NCBI RefSeq assembly: GCF_002735925.1
Contig: NZ_PEDL01000009.1
Location: forward strand, 1-64,000
Length of the DNA stretch: 64,000 nt
Direction: 5' to 3'
Source of the DNA: Sporanaerobium hydrogeniformans
GTDB taxonomy: Bacteria; Bacillota; Clostridia; Lachnospirales; Cellulosilyticaceae
Below the pieces are notes generated by a model that was not told where the DNA came from, did no database searches, and saw only the letters and a list, made by a program, of their open reading frames with translations. The translations under genes and the position numbers were made by a program. How positions within the stretch are numbered: the stretch's first letter is position 1; the number at the start of each line of letters is the position of its first letter. Shown one piece after another: positions 35,209-44,310 of the stretch.

Positions 35209-35277
35209 TTCATGTCTTAAAAATCATGTTTCATGTAGCGAACGGTTTTTGAGAGGAATTTCTGCTAGATTGAATAC
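35209..35277 (+). promoter_or_regulatory. Tandem direct repeat and promoter upstream of lemA
   Basis: TTCATGT occurs at 35209-35215 and again at 35230-35236, exactly 21 bp (two helical turns) apart. It lies just upstream of a weak promoter, TTGAGA (35249-35254), 17 bp, GAATAC (35272-35277). Two same-face direct repeats before a poor promoter are the usual design of LytTR-activated genes. Confidence 0.5.
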
Positions 35278-35326
35278 AAGGGAATGTTCCCTGTACACTA
35301 CCCACATATGAATGGAGGAAATGACT

Positions 35327-35881
35327 ATGTTACCAACTTTTATTGTAATTATTGCAATTACTGGAATCATTGTTCTATGGACAATCTCCACACAGCGCAA
35401 ACTGGTCGTGCTAGATGAGAATATCAGTAATGCCATGAGTCAGATCGGAGTGCAGCTATCAAGCCGTTTTGACGCCCTGACAGCTCTTTTAGATTTGACA
35501 AAAGGCTACGCCAAGCACGAAAGTGAAACGCTAATCGAAACCATTAAATCTAGAAGAAGTGTGATTACAGCAAAATCCACACCGAATGATGTACTTCATC
35601 AAGAAGGGGTTATTTCCGAAGCCTTGGGCAGGATTGCCATGGTGACGGAGCAGTACCCTGAGCTCCTGGCAAATCAAACCTATATCAAAACCATGGACGC
35701 AGTACAAACCTTTGAGAACATGGTACGCACCAGTCGCCTCATTTACAACGACAGCGTGACCAAACTGAATCGTGAAATCCGAATGTTCCCCACCACCCTC
35801 ATTGCTGGGATGTTAGGCTTTCAGCAAAGAGACTATTTGGAGGAGCAGGCTGGCAAGACGGATATGCCTAGCATGAAATGA
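35327..35881 (+). CDS. LemA-family membrane protein
   Basis: A protein of about 184 residues with one N-terminal membrane helix (LPTFIVIIAITGIIVLWTI) and a four-helix LemA bundle (VLDENISNAMSQIGVQLSSRFDAL...). The motif VQLSSRFD replaces the common VQLQRRxD. LemA proteins often sit with TPM or DUF2207 proteins, as here. The function is unclear; envelope stress or protein quality roles have been proposed. The start was placed at the ATG 8 bp after GGAGG. Confidence 0.87.
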   Translation: MLPTFIVIIAITGIIVLWTISTQRKLVVLDENISNAMSQIGVQLSSRFDALTALLDLTKGYAKHESETLIETIKSRRSVITAKSTPNDVLHQEGVISEALGRIAMVTEQYPELLANQTYIKTMDAVQTFENMVRTSRLIYNDSVTKLNREIRMFPTTLIAGMLGFQQRDYLEEQAGKTDMPSMK

Positions 35882-35889
35882 GGTGCCCT

Positions 35890-37584
35890 ATGCGCAAAAA
35901 AGTATACGGCCTAATACTATGCATTATTTTGTTACTAGCGTTCCCGCTTTCTACTTATGCTGCAAATCAGATAGATAGTATAGATATTCAGGCTATCATT
36001 TACGAGGATGGCTCTATGCACATCACGCAAAATTGGGAAGGGAGCTTTGATGAAGGAACAGAAAACTACATTCCCATGAATGCGCCTGACTACTTAACGA
36101 TTAGCGAGCTTACAGTCTCCGACCAAAACGGTAGCTATGATACCGTACCGGATTGGAACATTGACTGGAGCTTTGAAGAAAAGGCAGGAAAATGCGGCAT
36201 TCATGTTACAGACAGCGGATATGAAATCTGCTTTGGCATCAGTAAGTATGGGCACAATCGCTATAGCGCTCAATATAAGTTAGACAATGCGGTGGGTGGG
36301 TATACCGACAAAGACGGGGTAAATTTCCGCTTCGTAAACGATAGAATGAATACAACCCCTACCGATGTAACGGTTCGAATTCACTTAGCGGACGGCACAC
36401 CCATCACTGATGAAACCGCCGACGTATGGTGCTTTGGCTTTGAGGGGAATATAGAGTTTGTAGATGGGGGTATCCTTGCCTACACAACTGCCCCCCTCAC
36501 GGCCGAAAACTATGTGACGGTACTGTTTTCTCTGAATAAGGGAATCCTTTCCCCCTCACGGCAAGAGGGAGGGAGCTTTGAGGAAGTGCGAGCAAAAGCT
36601 TTTGAGGGCAGTGACTACGATAACATCGGGGACAGTGGCGAGGAAGTATCTACATTTACAGCACTTATGGTGACACTACTTTCTATCGGACTTCCCATTG
36701 CTCTGATTATTTGGATTCACAAGTTGAAAAAGAAAATGGCACAAAAAAAACGCCAACGATTTTCCAAGCGGTTTGGATATTTTAGGGATATTCCCAATGA
36801 GGGCAGACTGAGTGCCACCTATGCTTTAGGAAGAATGTTTGATGTGTGTGAGGATGGCGCTATACTCGCTACAGGGATACTAAGACTGATCCAGCTGGGC
36901 TGCCTGTCCCCTGTGGAAACTCAAGATGTCGGCTTTATGGGCAAAACCAAAGAAACAGTCAGCCTGCGGCTCATGGGCAGCCATCATCAACAAATGAACG
37001 AATATGATGAGTACCTTTATACGGTACTAGAGAGTGCAGCTGGTTCAGATGCCACCTTGCAGGTGAAGGAACTGGAACGCTTTGCAAATCGAAATGATAC
37101 ACTGCTTCGTGCCTATATAGAAAAGCATGACAGTGCAGGCAGAACCTATTTGAGTCAAAAACACTGTTTAAAAAGGTGGAATGTTCCTGTTAAGCTAACC
37201 GATCTAACGCCAAGTGGTGAACAGGAACTGGGTGAGCTCATGGGACTTAAACGCTATCTGGAGGATTTTTCACTGGTTGCAGAGCGGAGTGTCAAGGAAA
37301 TGCCGATTTGGCAAGAGCTGATGTCCTATGCCATGCTCTTTGGTATAGCCGATCAGGTAGCAGAGCAAATGAAAGCACTCTATCCAGAGCTTTCTTCCGA
37401 GCTGACGGATTACAACCAAAATATGGTTACCGCCTACTCCTACCACTTTTTACTTTATAGCAATATGAAGAAAGCCGAAGAGCAACGCGAACAGGAAAAG
37501 CGCAGTAGCGGCGGAGGCGGATTTGCTTCCCTTGGTGGAGGTGGTGGCTCCATAGGCGGAGGTTCAGGTGGCGGAACGCGATAA
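35890..37584 (+). CDS. DUF2207 membrane protein with Gly-rich tail
   Basis: A YciQ-like protein of about 564 residues. A signal peptide (VYGLILCIILLLAFPLSTYA) precedes an external beta-rich DUF2207 domain (about 25-205). A membrane helix (about 250-272), a basic cytoplasmic stretch and a soluble C-terminal domain follow, ending in a Gly/Ser-rich tail (GGGGFASLGGGGGSIGG). Such tails are common in DUF2207/TPM proteins that partner LemA. Its first possible ATG overlaps the lemA stop; the ATG 12 bp later with GAGGTG upstream is preferred. The GC-rich codon use matches the rest of the island. Confidence 0.85.
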   Translation: MRKKVYGLILCIILLLAFPLSTYAANQIDSIDIQAIIYEDGSMHITQNWEGSFDEGTENYIPMNAPDYLTISELTVSDQNGSYDTVPDWNIDWSFEEKAGKCGIHVTDSGYEICFGISKYGHNRYSAQYKLDNAVGGYTDKDGVNFRFVNDRMNTTPTDVTVRIHLADGTPITDETADVWCFGFEGNIEFVDGGILAYTTAPLTAENYVTVLFSLNKGILSPSRQEGGSFEEVRAKAFEGSDYDNIGDSGEEVSTFTALMVTLLSIGLPIALIIWIHKLKKKMAQKKRQRFSKRFGYFRDIPNEGRLSATYALGRMFDVCEDGAILATGILRLIQLGCLSPVETQDVGFMGKTKETVSLRLMGSHHQQMNEYDEYLYTVLESAAGSDATLQVKELERFANRNDTLLRAYIEKHDSAGRTYLSQKHCLKRWNVPVKLTDLTPSGEQELGELMGLKRYLEDFSLVAERSVKEMPIWQELMSYAMLFGIADQVAEQMKALYPELSSELTDYNQNMVTAYSYHFLLYSNMKKAEEQREQEKRSSGGGGFASLGGGGGSIGGGSGGGTR

Positions 37585-37611
37585 TGATTAATAATATAGG
37601 GAGGAATGAAT

Positions 37612-38520
37612 ATGGGCTTATTTTCTAAAAAACCCCCTTGCCCCATCTGTGGAGGCAAGATTTCCTGGCTCTTACCAGCGAAAATAGAGGGTGAATACAT
37701 CTGCAATGCTTGCTACAACAAAATGGATATGGAAAGCGACAAAGCAATTAATCTAACAATGCAGGAATTCAAGGAATATTTAATGTTTTATGATCAAAAC
37801 CAGTTGCTGAAAGATCAGTTTGTGATTTCTGAACAGATAGATTTTGGTGTTTGGGATACCAAAATCATCTTTGATTACCTAAACAAGCTTTTCTGCATGA
37901 GCAAAAATCTAGATAAAACGGTGTTTGAAGGCAGTCAATTAAAATCTTTTACCATCAAAGAGGACAATGTTCCTCTATTCGAAGGCTCAGCCGAGGGCAT
38001 ACGCCGCTATATCAGCACCGTACCTGAGCGTGCCATGACCATGGCACCCCAAATTTCCCAGTTCATGATGAACAGGCAGATGGCTCGTACCCTTGATAGG
38101 TTGGATGACGGTAAGGCAAACGGTTCGACAACCATGCAGTATTTTGATATTCCTGAACCCTTTCAGGCATTTAATGTGGAGCTGTATTTCGATCACCCTT
38201 ACTGGACGGTGATCAAATGTGACATGGATGGCCCCCGATTTAATAATACCCACCCGGATGTGAACGATTACCTCCGCTCTTACCAACGTAGCATGGAAGA
38301 AATTGAAAAGTTGGTGACTGCACTCAAGACGGTGGCCTTTCCGAGCGCAACCGAGCAGTTTGTCAGTCCTGGCACAGCGGCAACTGGGACGGTACATACT
38401 CCCATGACTCCCTCTGCCGACGCCATCGAGGAAATTAAGAAATACAAGACACTCATGGAGGACGGCATCATTTCCCAACAGGAGTTTGACGCCAAGAAAC
38501 GGCAACTACTTGGAATTTAA
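37612..38520 (+). CDS. DUF4428/SHOCT-domain protein
   Basis: A cytoplasmic protein of about 302 residues. An N-terminal zinc-ribbon (CPICGGK...CNAC, DUF4428-like) is followed by a middle domain of about 200 residues without a family I can name. A C-terminal SHOCT motif (EEIKKYKTLMEDGIISQQEFDAKKRQLL) ends the chain. SHOCT modules occur at the ends of many membrane-stress and LemA-linked proteins. It is the third gene of the lemA operon and has GGGAGG 6 bp before the chosen ATG. Confidence 0.78.
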   Translation: MGLFSKKPPCPICGGKISWLLPAKIEGEYICNACYNKMDMESDKAINLTMQEFKEYLMFYDQNQLLKDQFVISEQIDFGVWDTKIIFDYLNKLFCMSKNLDKTVFEGSQLKSFTIKEDNVPLFEGSAEGIRRYISTVPERAMTMAPQISQFMMNRQMARTLDRLDDGKANGSTTMQYFDIPEPFQAFNVELYFDHPYWTVIKCDMDGPRFNNTHPDVNDYLRSYQRSMEEIEKLVTALKTVAFPSATEQFVSPGTAATGTVHTPMTPSADAIEEIKKYKTLMEDGIISQQEFDAKKRQLLGI

Positions 38521-38581
38521 AAAAACATACTTGTTCTGCTACCAAAGAAGAAATCCAAAGGTTAGAGAAACTTATAGTAGT

Positions 38582-38639
38582 ATACAGAAAAAGTAAGGGT
38601 GGAAACCAATGTCGGTTTCCACCCTTACTTTTTCTGTAT
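38582..38639. terminator. Exceptionally long perfect inverted repeat at the right edge of the island
   Basis: Arms of 26 bp (38582-38607 and 38614-38639) are exactly complementary around a 6-bp loop; the core is GGGTGGAAACC/GGTTTCCACCC with outer AAAAAG/CTTTTT. It works as a terminator for the island operon, but the perfect length is beyond what termination needs. Confidence 0.75.
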
Positions 38640-38741
38640 TTAGTTTATGTTTCCTTAAATTATCTTTATTGTTTACTCTTTAATTCAACTTGAATTTATT
38701 AACTTCTTCTTAAAATATTATACTTTTATTAATTCATCTTA

Positions 38742-39572
38742 TTAAAGTGCTTCTATCTTGTTTACTGCTTGGTCTAGCCAGTTACCTTCTACTTCTTCTA
38801 TTTTACCACTATCACAAAGCTGTGCTACCTTAGGGTCAAGTGGAAGCTTAGCTAATACCTCCAGTTCGTACTCTTTAGCTATTTCTTCAATATGACTTTC
38901 TCCAAATACATAGATTTTCTTATCGCAGTCTGGACATGCCACATAGCTCATATTTTCAACAAGACCTATGATAGGAATATGCATCATCTTTGCCATATTA
39001 ACTGCCTTAGCTACAATCATAGAAACTAATTCTTGTGGAGAAGCCACGATAATAATACCATCTAAAGGAATGGTTTGAAATACCGTAAGCGGCACATCCC
39101 CTGTTCCTGGAGGCATGTCTATAAACATGTAGTCTACATCCTCCCAAATTACATCTGTCCAAAATTGCTTTACAGTTCCTGAAATCACTGGACCACGCCA
39201 TACAACAGGGTCACTATCATTCTCTAATAATAGGTTAACAGACATCAGCTTTAACCCTTTCTTTGTAACAGCTGGAAAGATGCCCATTTCATTTCCTGCT
39301 GCCTTTTCTGTGATGCCAAAAACTTTAGGGATGGAAGGTCCTGTAATATCTGCATCTAAAATAGCTGTTTGATACCCCTTGCGATTCATAAGTGTTCCTA
39401 ACATTGAGGTTACTAAGGATTTTCCTACGCCTCCCTTACCACTTACAACTCCAATGACCTTTTTAATCTGACTCATAGGATGTGGACTTTCTATAAAACT
39501 CGTTGGTTTTCTATCACTACAGCTTTCCTTACAACTACCACACTCATGTGAACAACTTTGACTTTCACTCAT
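38742..39572 (-). CDS. mrp: Mrp/NBP35-family iron-sulfur cluster carrier ATPase
   Basis: A P-loop ATPase (276 residues) that carries and transfers [4Fe-4S] clusters. The deviant Walker A is SGKGGVGKS (44-52), Walker B-like FIDMPPGTGDV, and the bridging CxxC is CPDC near 206. The first 20 residues are cysteine-rich (CSHECGSCKESC), like the N-terminal cluster of NBP35. The start overlaps the end of the DUF134 gene by 8 bp, so the two are co-translated. Confidence 0.9.
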   Translation of the reverse strand: MSESQSCSHECGSCKESCSDRKPTSFIESPHPMSQIKKVIGVVSGKGGVGKSLVTSMLGTLMNRKGYQTAILDADITGPSIPKVFGITEKAAGNEMGIFPAVTKKGLKLMSVNLLLENDSDPVVWRGPVISGTVKQFWTDVIWEDVDYMFIDMPPGTGDVPLTVFQTIPLDGIIIVASPQELVSMIVAKAVNMAKMMHIPIIGLVENMSYVACPDCDKKIYVFGESHIEEIAKEYELEVLAKLPLDPKVAQLCDSGKIEEVEGNWLDQAVNKIEAL

Positions 39573-39927
39573 TTTTATCGTCTCCTTTTGTATTATTTAG
39601 AAATCTACATGCTTTGCACTGCTTCTTTGCTTTGCAACATTCTCTTGCTATTTCATAATTGCCACCGTCTATAGTGATGCCGTTGCCACTCACAAGTGCC
39701 TCAGCTACTTGTTTTCTCGCTGCATAAAGCACTCTTTGCAAGGTGCCTCTTGAAATATTCATACGCTTAGCTGCTTCATCTTGGTCTAAACCTTCTAAGT
39801 CGCAAAGCCGCATCGCTTCAAATTGTTCTATATTAAGAGTCGTATACTTACTACAAGGCTTTTCAGGTTTAAATACTCTATTAGGCGGCTCTTCACATAC
39901 TCTTTTTACTTTGATTTCCCTTGCCAT
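39565..39927 (-). CDS. DUF134 (UPF0251) HTH protein
   Basis: A DNA-binding protein of about 120 residues with a sigma-like helix-turn-helix (GLDQDEAAKRMNISRGTLQRVLYAARKQVAEAL) and a C-terminal cysteine pattern (CCKAKKQCKAC) that may bind a metal or Fe-S cluster. DUF134 genes commonly precede mrp or NifX-like genes. The start is the ATG for MAREIKVKR because AAGGAG lies 7 bp upstream. An extended reading would run into the palindrome at 39942-39969, which is probably its own operator. Confidence 0.85.
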   Translation of the reverse strand: MAREIKVKRVCEEPPNRVFKPEKPCSKYTTLNIEQFEAMRLCDLEGLDQDEAAKRMNISRGTLQRVLYAARKQVAEALVSGNGITIDGGNYEIARECCKAKKQCKACRFLNNTKGDDKNE

Positions 39928-39941
39928 TTTTATCTCCTTAT

Positions 39942-39969
39942 ATTTAAATGTGCATATGCACATTTAAAT
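39942..39969. promoter_or_regulatory. Perfect 28-bp palindrome, operator of the DUF134-mrp operon
   Basis: The palindrome is centred on GTGCATATGCAC with flanking ATTTAAAT arms, 15 bp before the DUF134 start codon. It has no loop and no T-run, which argues for a protein-binding operator rather than a terminator. The encoded HTH protein is the likely ligand. Confidence 0.7.
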
Positions 39970-40116
39970 TTTAAGAGTATTTTTCTTTTTTGTCAACTTA
40001 TAATCGGGTTAGCATTTTATCCTTTGCATCTTTTTTACTTAATTTACATTTTTAGTAACTCCTCTCCTAAATAATTAATATGATATAATAAAACTTTTTT
40101 AAGCGAGGTAGTTATC

Positions 40117-40698
40117 ATGAATATGCTCCCACTATTAGCCTTAGGGCTTCTTACCTATAATTCATATGCTCCAAAAGCTTTAGATGCTTATCCGCGCAAT
40201 GAATCTACTAATGATAATGAAATGATAGATGCTGCTAACTTTCCCCAAGAATTTGTTCTACCAGATTTTCCTCCTTTTAATAACTTCGTTAGCACTAAGT
40301 ATCGCGTCTCTTTTAAATACCCCAATACCTGGGTTAAAAACCCTCGATATGCTGATAAATATGAAGGGAAAACAGGCTTTTTCGAAGTAAGTGACCTCGC
40401 TTCTGCAGAAGGCTCTATTGATAAGGTCGTCCAAGATGAAATTAATTTACCTTATAAACCTTATGGAAGTACACCACGGGTTCTAAAACTCAGGGTCGAT
40501 GGGCAACCTGCTAGACTTATTTATCCTTCTTCTGACCAGCTTGCACCCTTAAGTGATAGAGAAGCAGCCCTTATTGTAGAGTATAAGAAACCTCTAATCA
40601 GTGATGGCATTCCCTACCCCTATGTAGTTGTTTGGTCTGATAAAATACACATGCCTCTTATCATTAAAACCTTTCAATTTGTTGCAGAAGAAAATTAA
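40117..40698 (+). CDS. Uncharacterised protein with PsbP-like region
   Basis: I do not recognise a family with certainty. The 193-residue protein begins with a short hydrophobic stretch (MLPLLALGLL), possibly a weak signal. It then has a segment rich in Pro and aromatic residues, and a beta-rich domain starting at YRVSFKYPNTWVKN. That opening is typical of PsbP/MOG1-like domains that begin with a 'fSFkyPssW' phrase. It is upstream of cfa by 57 bp on the same strand and could share its transcript. Confidence 0.55.
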   Translation: MNMLPLLALGLLTYNSYAPKALDAYPRNESTNDNEMIDAANFPQEFVLPDFPPFNNFVSTKYRVSFKYPNTWVKNPRYADKYEGKTGFFEVSDLASAEGSIDKVVQDEINLPYKPYGSTPRVLKLRVDGQPARLIYPSSDQLAPLSDREAALIVEYKKPLISDGIPYPYVVVWSDKIHMPLIIKTFQFVAEEN

Positions 40699-40754
40699 GT
40701 AGCGATTAGTCTATCTTTTCCTTGGTTATACTCCTACTATAAGGAGTGATTAGA

Positions 40755-41936
40755 GTGCGTTTACAAAAGCTATTCGTAAAAAAATACTTAGAACGTTTTG
40801 ACCAAAGTTCTTTTGACCTAACCTTTGAAACAGGCGAGGAATTTCATGTTGGAGAATTACCTTCTCAGTTTAAAATTACCATGAAGGATTCTATTAGCTA
40901 TAAAGACCTACTTAAAAGTACTACTTTAGCTCTAGGTGAAGCTTATATAGATGGTATTATTGAAATAGAAGGTGATTTATACCAAACGCTTAATGAATTC
41001 CTAAAATACCGTTCTCAATTTAATAAAGATGAGCAGGCTCTCAAGAAACTACTTTACCCCCCTCATTCCACTAAAAATCAAAAAAAAGAGGTTTGTTCTC
41101 ATTATGACCTAGGCAATGATTTTTATAAACTTTGGCTAGATGAAACCCTTAGTTATTCCTGTGCCTATTATCAATCCCTCACAGATTCTCTTTATCAGGC
41201 TCAACTTAATAAAATTGACTATATTTTAAAAAAGCTCAACCTTAAGCCTGGCATGGACTTACTAGACATCGGTTGTGGTTGGGGCTATCTGCTTATTACT
41301 GCTGCTAAAAAATATAAAATCCATGGCCTAGGCATTACTTTAAGTGAAGAGCAATATACTACTTTCCAAAAACGTATTATTGAAGAAGGACTAGAAGATT
41401 ACCTTGAAGTGAAACTGATGGGCTATAGGGAACTAGAAAAGTCTAACCTCTCCTTTGACCGAATAGTAAGCATCGGTATGCTCGAACATGTAGGACGTGA
41501 AAATTATCCCCTCTATTTTAAAAATATAAATGCTATTTTAAAAGATAGTGGCCTTTTTCTCCTTCATTTCATAAGCTCTCTTCAAGAGTCCTCCGGTGAC
41601 CCTTGGATTAAAAAATACATCTTTCCTGGCGGGGTTATTCCTTCTCTTCGTGAGATCATCCACTTATCTGCTAACTTTAATTATCATGTGCAGGATGTAG
41701 AAAATCTTCGCCCACACTATGTTAAAACACTGCTCTGTTGGTATAACCGTTTTGAAGGAAATCTCCCTAAGATTGAACAATTATTTGATGAGCGCTTTAT
41801 TCGTATGTGGCGTATCTATCTTTGTGGCTGCGCAGCAAGCTTTAATAATGGCATTATTGACTTACATCAGATTCTTTTCACAAAAGGAATCAATAATGCA
41901 CTCCCCCTTACTAGGCAATACCTTTATGACAAATAA
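40755..41936 (+). CDS. cfa: Cyclopropane-fatty-acyl-phospholipid synthase
   Basis: This is a SAM-dependent enzyme that adds a methylene bridge to unsaturated acyl chains of membrane phospholipids. The roughly 393-residue protein has the Cfa N-terminal domain followed by the methyltransferase. Visible motifs are CSHYDLGNDFYKLWLD, SYSCAYY, SAM site LLDIGCGWGYLL, and SIGMLEHVG. The catalytic bicarbonate-site residues cannot be judged individually. The start is a GTG, 8 bp behind AAGGAG; an upstream GTG overlaps the ribosome site. Confidence 0.92.
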   Translation: MRLQKLFVKKYLERFDQSSFDLTFETGEEFHVGELPSQFKITMKDSISYKDLLKSTTLALGEAYIDGIIEIEGDLYQTLNEFLKYRSQFNKDEQALKKLLYPPHSTKNQKKEVCSHYDLGNDFYKLWLDETLSYSCAYYQSLTDSLYQAQLNKIDYILKKLNLKPGMDLLDIGCGWGYLLITAAKKYKIHGLGITLSEEQYTTFQKRIIEEGLEDYLEVKLMGYRELEKSNLSFDRIVSIGMLEHVGRENYPLYFKNINAILKDSGLFLLHFISSLQESSGDPWIKKYIFPGGVIPSLREIIHLSANFNYHVQDVENLRPHYVKTLLCWYNRFEGNLPKIEQLFDERFIRMWRIYLCGCAASFNNGIIDLHQILFTKGINNALPLTRQYLYDK

Positions 41937-41958
41937 TAGGCTCTTAGAACCCTTTTTA

Positions 41959-41996
41959 AAAAGAGGCAGGAAGCTTCCATTCTTCCTGCCTCTTTT
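41959..41996 (+). terminator. Terminator behind cfa
   Basis: AAAAGAGGCAGGAA (41959-41972) pairs with TTCCTGCCTCTTTT (41983-41996). It also faces the EAL gene on the minus strand and may serve both. Confidence 0.85.
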
Positions 41997-42051
41997 GGGG
42001 CTTTTGGGGTAGCTATTTCCCCTATGCTATTAATATAGTAGGAATGGTCCC

Positions 42052-42855
42052 TCATCTATCTAGATAAACTCTTTCAAAATCTATCTTTGATAAGGGTTCT
42101 CCATAATAATAGCCTTGAATAAGTGTACATCCCATTTTTTGCAATCGTTCTACTTGCTCTATCTTTTCTACACCTTCAGCTATAACTTCTAAATTTAATA
42201 GCTTAGCTAAAGTAATAATTGTCTGGACAATATTTCTTGTTATTTCCTCTTTTTCTATGTTAGTAATAAAACTCCTATCTAATTTAAGTACATTAATAGG
42301 AAGGGCTTGAAGATGGCTTAAAGAAGAATAACCTGTTCCAAAATCATCTAACCCTATTTTTATACCTAGCTTTTGCAAAGCCTGCATCTTAACAATGACC
42401 TGTTCTATATCTATAAGCACCATACTTTCTGTGAGTTCTATTTGTAGTAAGTGTGCTTCTATTCCTATTTTCTGAATAGTATCCTTAATGATGTCTACAA
42501 TATTACTTTGATAGAATTCTATAGCCGAAAGATTGATAGATAGATGAATCGCTTGATGATATTTATTTTGCCAATCCTTTATTTGCTGACAAGCCTCTTG
42601 TAATACCCATTTACCAATTTCAGTGATGAATCCTGTTTCTTCAGCCAAAGGAATAAATTTCCCCGGCAATATAAGTCCCTCTACAGGATGCTCCCATCTA
42701 ATAAGAGCTTCTGCCCCAACAAGCTGCCTACTGCTACTGTCTATCTTAGGTTGGTAGTAAAGCTTAAATTGACCCTTCTGGATAGCATTTCTTAAATCCA
42801 TAGACACTACTTGATCATCTAATAGCTTTAATTTCTCTTTCTTTTTTCTCTTCAC
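42052..42855 (-). CDS. EAL-domain cyclic-di-GMP phosphodiesterase
   Basis: This single-domain protein of 267 residues would hydrolyse c-di-GMP. The EAL motif is GAEALIRW, and the metal and catalytic residues are kept in NLSAIEF, ELTES, DDFGTGYSSL and the loop KLDRSF. The ending IQGYYYGEPL is standard. The N-terminal 22 residues are strongly basic (KRKKKEKLK), without a sensory domain. No GGDEF partner is in the window. It stands alone on the minus strand. Confidence 0.9.
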   Translation of the reverse strand: MKRKKKEKLKLLDDQVVSMDLRNAIQKGQFKLYYQPKIDSSSRQLVGAEALIRWEHPVEGLILPGKFIPLAEETGFITEIGKWVLQEACQQIKDWQNKYHQAIHLSINLSAIEFYQSNIVDIIKDTIQKIGIEAHLLQIELTESMVLIDIEQVIVKMQALQKLGIKIGLDDFGTGYSSLSHLQALPINVLKLDRSFITNIEKEEITRNIVQTIITLAKLLNLEVIAEGVEKIEQVERLQKMGCTLIQGYYYGEPLSKIDFERVYLDR

Positions 42856-43073
42856 ATTCCTCTCCCCTCTTCCCTCTTGCTCCCTTCTATATATTATGTA
42901 CTTGCCCCCAAATAGTTCAGTTAATTTTATTCAAATAAAAACAACCATGAATTTATAAAAATTTGCTACTTATTTAGATATATTATCAAAAAAATCTTTA
43001 CTATATTGATTTTTTGTTATTTAGTGAGTAAAATAAAATAATTATATATCCTAAAATTGCAAAGGTGGTTAAT

Positions 43074-44159
43074 ATGAACAATAAACTAAGAGTTGGTATC
43101 GTAGGCGGTACAGGTATGGTAGGGCAACGTTTTATAACTTTATTAGATAATCATCCCTTTTTTGAAGTAACGGTCATTGCTGCTAGTAAAAGTTCTGCTG
43201 GTAAAACATATGAAGAAGCAGTAAATAATAGATGGAAAATGAGTACTCCTATTCCTGAAGCAATTAAATCACTTATCGTAAAAGATGCTGCTCATGTAGA
43301 AGAAGTTGCAGCTGAAGCGGATTTTGTATTCTGCGCAGTTGATATGAAAAAAGAGGAAATTAAAGCATTAGAAGAAGCTTATGCTAAAGCAGAAACACCT
43401 GTTGTTTCAAATAACTCTGCGCATAGATGGACTCCAGATGTCCCTATGGTTATCCCAGAAATTAATGATGGTCACTTAGCTATTATTGCTTCTCAAAGAA
43501 AACGTCTTGGTACAACAAGAGGTTTCATTGCAGTAAAACCAAACTGCTCTATCCAAAGCTATGTACCTATGTTATCTGCACTTATGGAGTTTGAACCAAC
43601 CACGGTTGTGGCTTCTACTTACCAAGCGATTTCGGGTGCAGGTAAAACCTTCAAAGAATGGCCAGAGATGATTGATAATGTTATCCCATATATTGGTGGA
43701 GAAGAAGAAAAAAGTGAACAAGAACCTCTCAGAATTTGGGGAACTATCGAAAATGATGAAATTGTAAAAGCACAAGCTCCTGTTATCACTACACAATGTA
43801 TCCGTGTTCCAGTAACAGATGGTCATCTAGCAACTGTATTTGTTTCTTTTAAAAAGAAACCTTCGAAAGAGCAAATCTTAGAAGCTTGGAAAAATTATCA
43901 AGGTAAACCACAAACACTTAACCTTCCAAGTGCTCCAAAACAATTCATCACTTACTTTGAGGAAGATAATAGACCTCAAACAAACATGGACCGTGACCTT
44001 GAAAATGGAATGGGTATCAGCGTTGGTCGCTTAAGAGAAGATTCTCTTTATGATTATAAATTTGTAGGTCTTTCACACAATACTTTAAGAGGTGCTGCTG
44101 GTGGGGCTGTCCTTATCGCAGAGCTTCTTAAAGAAGAAGGTTACCTTACACACAAATAA
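43074..44159 (+). CDS. asd: Aspartate-semialdehyde dehydrogenase
   Basis: This NADP enzyme reduces aspartyl phosphate to aspartate semialdehyde, the branch point toward lysine, methionine and threonine. The protein belongs to the archaeal/fungal-type subfamily: GIVGGTGMVGQRF at the N-terminus, active Cys in KPNCSIQSYVP (about 153) and the His in RVPVTDGHLATVF. The length (about 361) is normal. The start is set at the ATG after AAAGGTGG; a GTG 9 bp upstream overlaps that site. It stands alone. Confidence 0.92.
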   Translation: MNNKLRVGIVGGTGMVGQRFITLLDNHPFFEVTVIAASKSSAGKTYEEAVNNRWKMSTPIPEAIKSLIVKDAAHVEEVAAEADFVFCAVDMKKEEIKALEEAYAKAETPVVSNNSAHRWTPDVPMVIPEINDGHLAIIASQRKRLGTTRGFIAVKPNCSIQSYVPMLSALMEFEPTTVVASTYQAISGAGKTFKEWPEMIDNVIPYIGGEEEKSEQEPLRIWGTIENDEIVKAQAPVITTQCIRVPVTDGHLATVFVSFKKKPSKEQILEAWKNYQGKPQTLNLPSAPKQFITYFEEDNRPQTNMDRDLENGMGISVGRLREDSLYDYKFVGLSHNTLRGAAGGAVLIAELLKEEGYLTHK

Positions 44160-44186
44160 TAAAAAACACTATTCTTAATTATTTTA

Positions 44187-44236
44187 AAAGGACATAAAAA
44201 GGTATCTATTTTTAGGATATACTTTTTATGTCCTTT
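44187..44236 (+). terminator. Terminator of asd
   Basis: AAAAGGACATAAAAAG (44187-44202) pairs with CTTTTTATGTCCTTTT (44222-44237), followed by further T residues. Confidence 0.8.
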
Positions 44237-44310
44237 TTCTTAAACATAATTCACTCCTGTTATGCGTATGCTGATATATAGGGATGTTTCTTTATAGAAA
44301 GGGGAATGAT

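Noticed and set aside
37987-38505. A 172-codon frame opposite the DUF4428/SHOCT gene
   Set aside because: It is an antisense shadow in a GC-richer gene; the plus-strand product has clear zinc-ribbon and SHOCT motifs.
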